This document shows, one piece after another, positions 15,419 to 16,453 of a stretch of 16,453 nt of DNA. The position numbers were made by a program, and so were the translations under genes. Numbering within the stretch: the stretch's first letter is position 1; each line of letters opens with the position of its first letter. A model generated the notes under the pieces. The model worked only from the letters and a program-made list of their open reading frames with translations. It was not told where the DNA came from and did no database searches. The DNA comes from Candidatus Cloacimonadota bacterium (GTDB taxonomy: Bacteria; Cloacimonadota; Cloacimonadia; Cloacimonadales; TCS61). Location of the stretch: contig JAFGMF010000192.1 in the NCBI GenBank assembly GCA_016927675.1, forward strand, positions 1-16,453. The letters are read 5' to 3'.

Positions 15419-15446
15419 TTGACGCAGTTGAGGTGTTGAATATTTT
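15419..15446 (+). promoter_or_regulatory. Candidate promoter of the xanthine dehydrogenase-family gene
   Basis: TTGACG (15419-15424) and TATTTT (15441-15446) with a 16-bp spacer on the plus strand. Transcription would start about 24 nt before the ATG. The -10 match is modest. Confidence 0.4.
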
Positions 15447-15476
15447 AAACAGGTTGAATAATATAAGGATGGAAAC

Positions 15477-16453
15477 ATGTTTAAGACTATCGGGAAAAAA
15501 GTTGAACGTGTAGACGGCTACGAGAAGGTCACTGGAAAAGCAATATATGGAGACGATCTGATATTTCCGGGGATGCTGCATGCAGTATGCCGGTATGCTG
15601 ATATCAGTTGCGGAAAGATAATCAGGATAGATGTAAATCCAGCCAGAGAGATCAGAGAAGTTGCAGCTGTAATAGTACATGATGATATCCCGGGTAGTAA
15701 ATTTCTGGGTCCGATCAGAGCTGATCAAAGTCCTCTGGTGAAAAACCGGGTCAATTTCCAGGGTGATGTTATTGCGGTAGTAGCAGCCGACAGCAAAGAA
15801 AAAGCACTCAAGGCAGCCGAAATGATCAAGGTCGAGTATGAGCCTGAAGCCGGAATATTTGATCCCCTGGAAGCAGTTAAACCCGAGGCAAAACTTGTTC
15901 ATCCCCAGTATAAATCTAATGTAGTTGTTCATTATCCTTTACGAAAAGGAAATATTAACAAAGGATTCATCGAGTCTGATAAAGTGATCACCAGAACTTA
16001 TCGTACCGGCTTTGCAGAACATGCATATCTGGAACCTGAGACAGTAACAGCGGTGCCTGATCCGGTAAGTAGAGGAGTTAAGATCTTCGGTTCGATCCAG
16101 AATCCTTTCACAAGCCGCAGGATAATAGCTCAATTCCTTGGTTTTGATCTGAATCGGGTTAATGTACTTTCCTCAACATTGGGAGGTTCTTTCGGAGGTA
16201 AGGACGATATTGTTAACATGATGGCTTGTCGATGTGCTTTACTTGCTCTAAAAACCAATAAACCTGTGAAACTCACCAACAGCAGGGAAGCATCTCTGAG
16301 AGAAAGTTATAAGCGTCATCCTTATGTGATGACCTATAAGGCAGGTTTCACCAATGACGGCAAGTTAAGGGCGATGGAGATAGATATAATTGCTGATAGC
16401 GGTGCATATTCTTCCCAGAGTTTTTTCGTAACCTGGAGATCGGTAGTTCAGGC
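15477..16453 (+). CDS. Xanthine dehydrogenase/aldehyde oxidase-family molybdopterin subunit, N-terminal part (partial at right edge)
   Basis: An open reading frame of 325 complete codons running off the right edge; full-length relatives have about 750-800 residues. It begins MFKTIGKKVERVDGYEKVTG, with the conserved DGYEKVTGKAIYGDDL opening of the 'a/b hammerhead' domain (about 14-130). The molybdopterin-binding domain follows: GFAEHAYLEPETVTA (178-192), GSIQNPF with the conserved Gln208, the signature GGSFGGK (236-242), and SREASLRESYKRHP (269-282). Such subunits hold the Mo cofactor and hydroxylate purines, aldehydes or N-heterocycles, passing electrons to separate FeS and FAD subunits. The substrate cannot be told from this part. 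The ATG has AAGGA 7 nt upstream. It is the only plus-strand gene and diverges from the PorU-like gene. The FeS and FAD subunits are not upstream, so they should lie downstream or elsewhere. Confidence 0.93.
   Translation, partial: MFKTIGKKVERVDGYEKVTGKAIYGDDLIFPGMLHAVCRYADISCGKIIRIDVNPAREIREVAAVIVHDDIPGSKFLGPIRADQSPLVKNRVNFQGDVIAVVAADSKEKALKAAEMIKVEYEPEAGIFDPLEAVKPEAKLVHPQYKSNVVVHYPLRKGNINKGFIESDKVITRTYRTGFAEHAYLEPETVTAVPDPVSRGVKIFGSIQNPFTSRRIIAQFLGFDLNRVNVLSSTLGGSFGGKDDIVNMMACRCALLALKTNKPVKLTNSREASLRESYKRHPYVMTYKAGFTNDGKLRAMEIDIIADSGAYSSQSFFVTWRSVVQ

Noticed and set aside
15390..16133. Minus-strand open frames of 180 and 64 codons
   Set aside because: They are shadows of the plus-strand Mo-enzyme gene, whose reading is open to the edge and carries family signatures such as GGSFGGK.
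1..16453. CRISPR arrays, tRNA/rRNA genes, IS ends or phage modules
   Set aside because: No regularly spaced repeats, no cloverleaf-like segments in the gaps, and no transposase or integrase reading frames were seen.

Overview
The window is about 42% G+C and reads as chromosome of a free-living, Gram-negative-type bacterium, most likely in the FCB (Fibrobacterota-Chlorobiota-Bacteroidota) superphylum or a relative such as Cloacimonadota or Marinimicrobia. The main clue is a gingipain/PorU-like protease carrying a type IX secretion (T9SS) C-terminal sorting domain. The phylum assignment is an inference. There are no phage, IS, CRISPR, tRNA or rRNA signatures. Nearly all genes lie on the minus strand and are tightly packed; only the last one is on the plus strand.

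Left part, transcribed right to left. The 5' part of aspS (aspartyl-tRNA synthetase) runs off the left edge. Before it, in transcription order, is a gyrase unit: gyrB - gyrA - small lipoprotein. It is preceded by a sigma70-type promoter and a leader hairpin, and closed by a strong intrinsic terminator at about 650-686. Gyrase here has non-canonical residues at the quinolone-contact positions.

Middle, also minus strand. The order of transcription is PorU-like protease - EF-G-like GTPase - yebC - ruvC - ruvA - rsmB - standalone PASTA membrane protein. From yebC to the PASTA gene the genes overlap by 4 nt or are separated by 5-11 nt, so this is almost surely one operon joining translation/rRNA modification (YebC, RsmB) with Holliday-junction processing (RuvC, RuvA). 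ruvB is not in the window. The EF-G-like gene sits 35 nt upstream of yebC and probably belongs to the same transcript. The PorU-like gene is 87 nt further upstream.

Right end, plus strand. The 5' portion of a xanthine dehydrogenase/aldehyde oxidase-family molybdopterin subunit is divergent from the PorU-like gene and runs off the window. A 136-bp intergenic stretch with candidate promoters on both strands separates them.

I see no clear new multi-gene system. The best second looks are the EF-G-like GTPase lacking the catalytic G3 histidine, the altered gyrase drug pocket, the kinase-less PASTA protein coupled to rsmB, and the PorU-like protease located next to information-processing genes.
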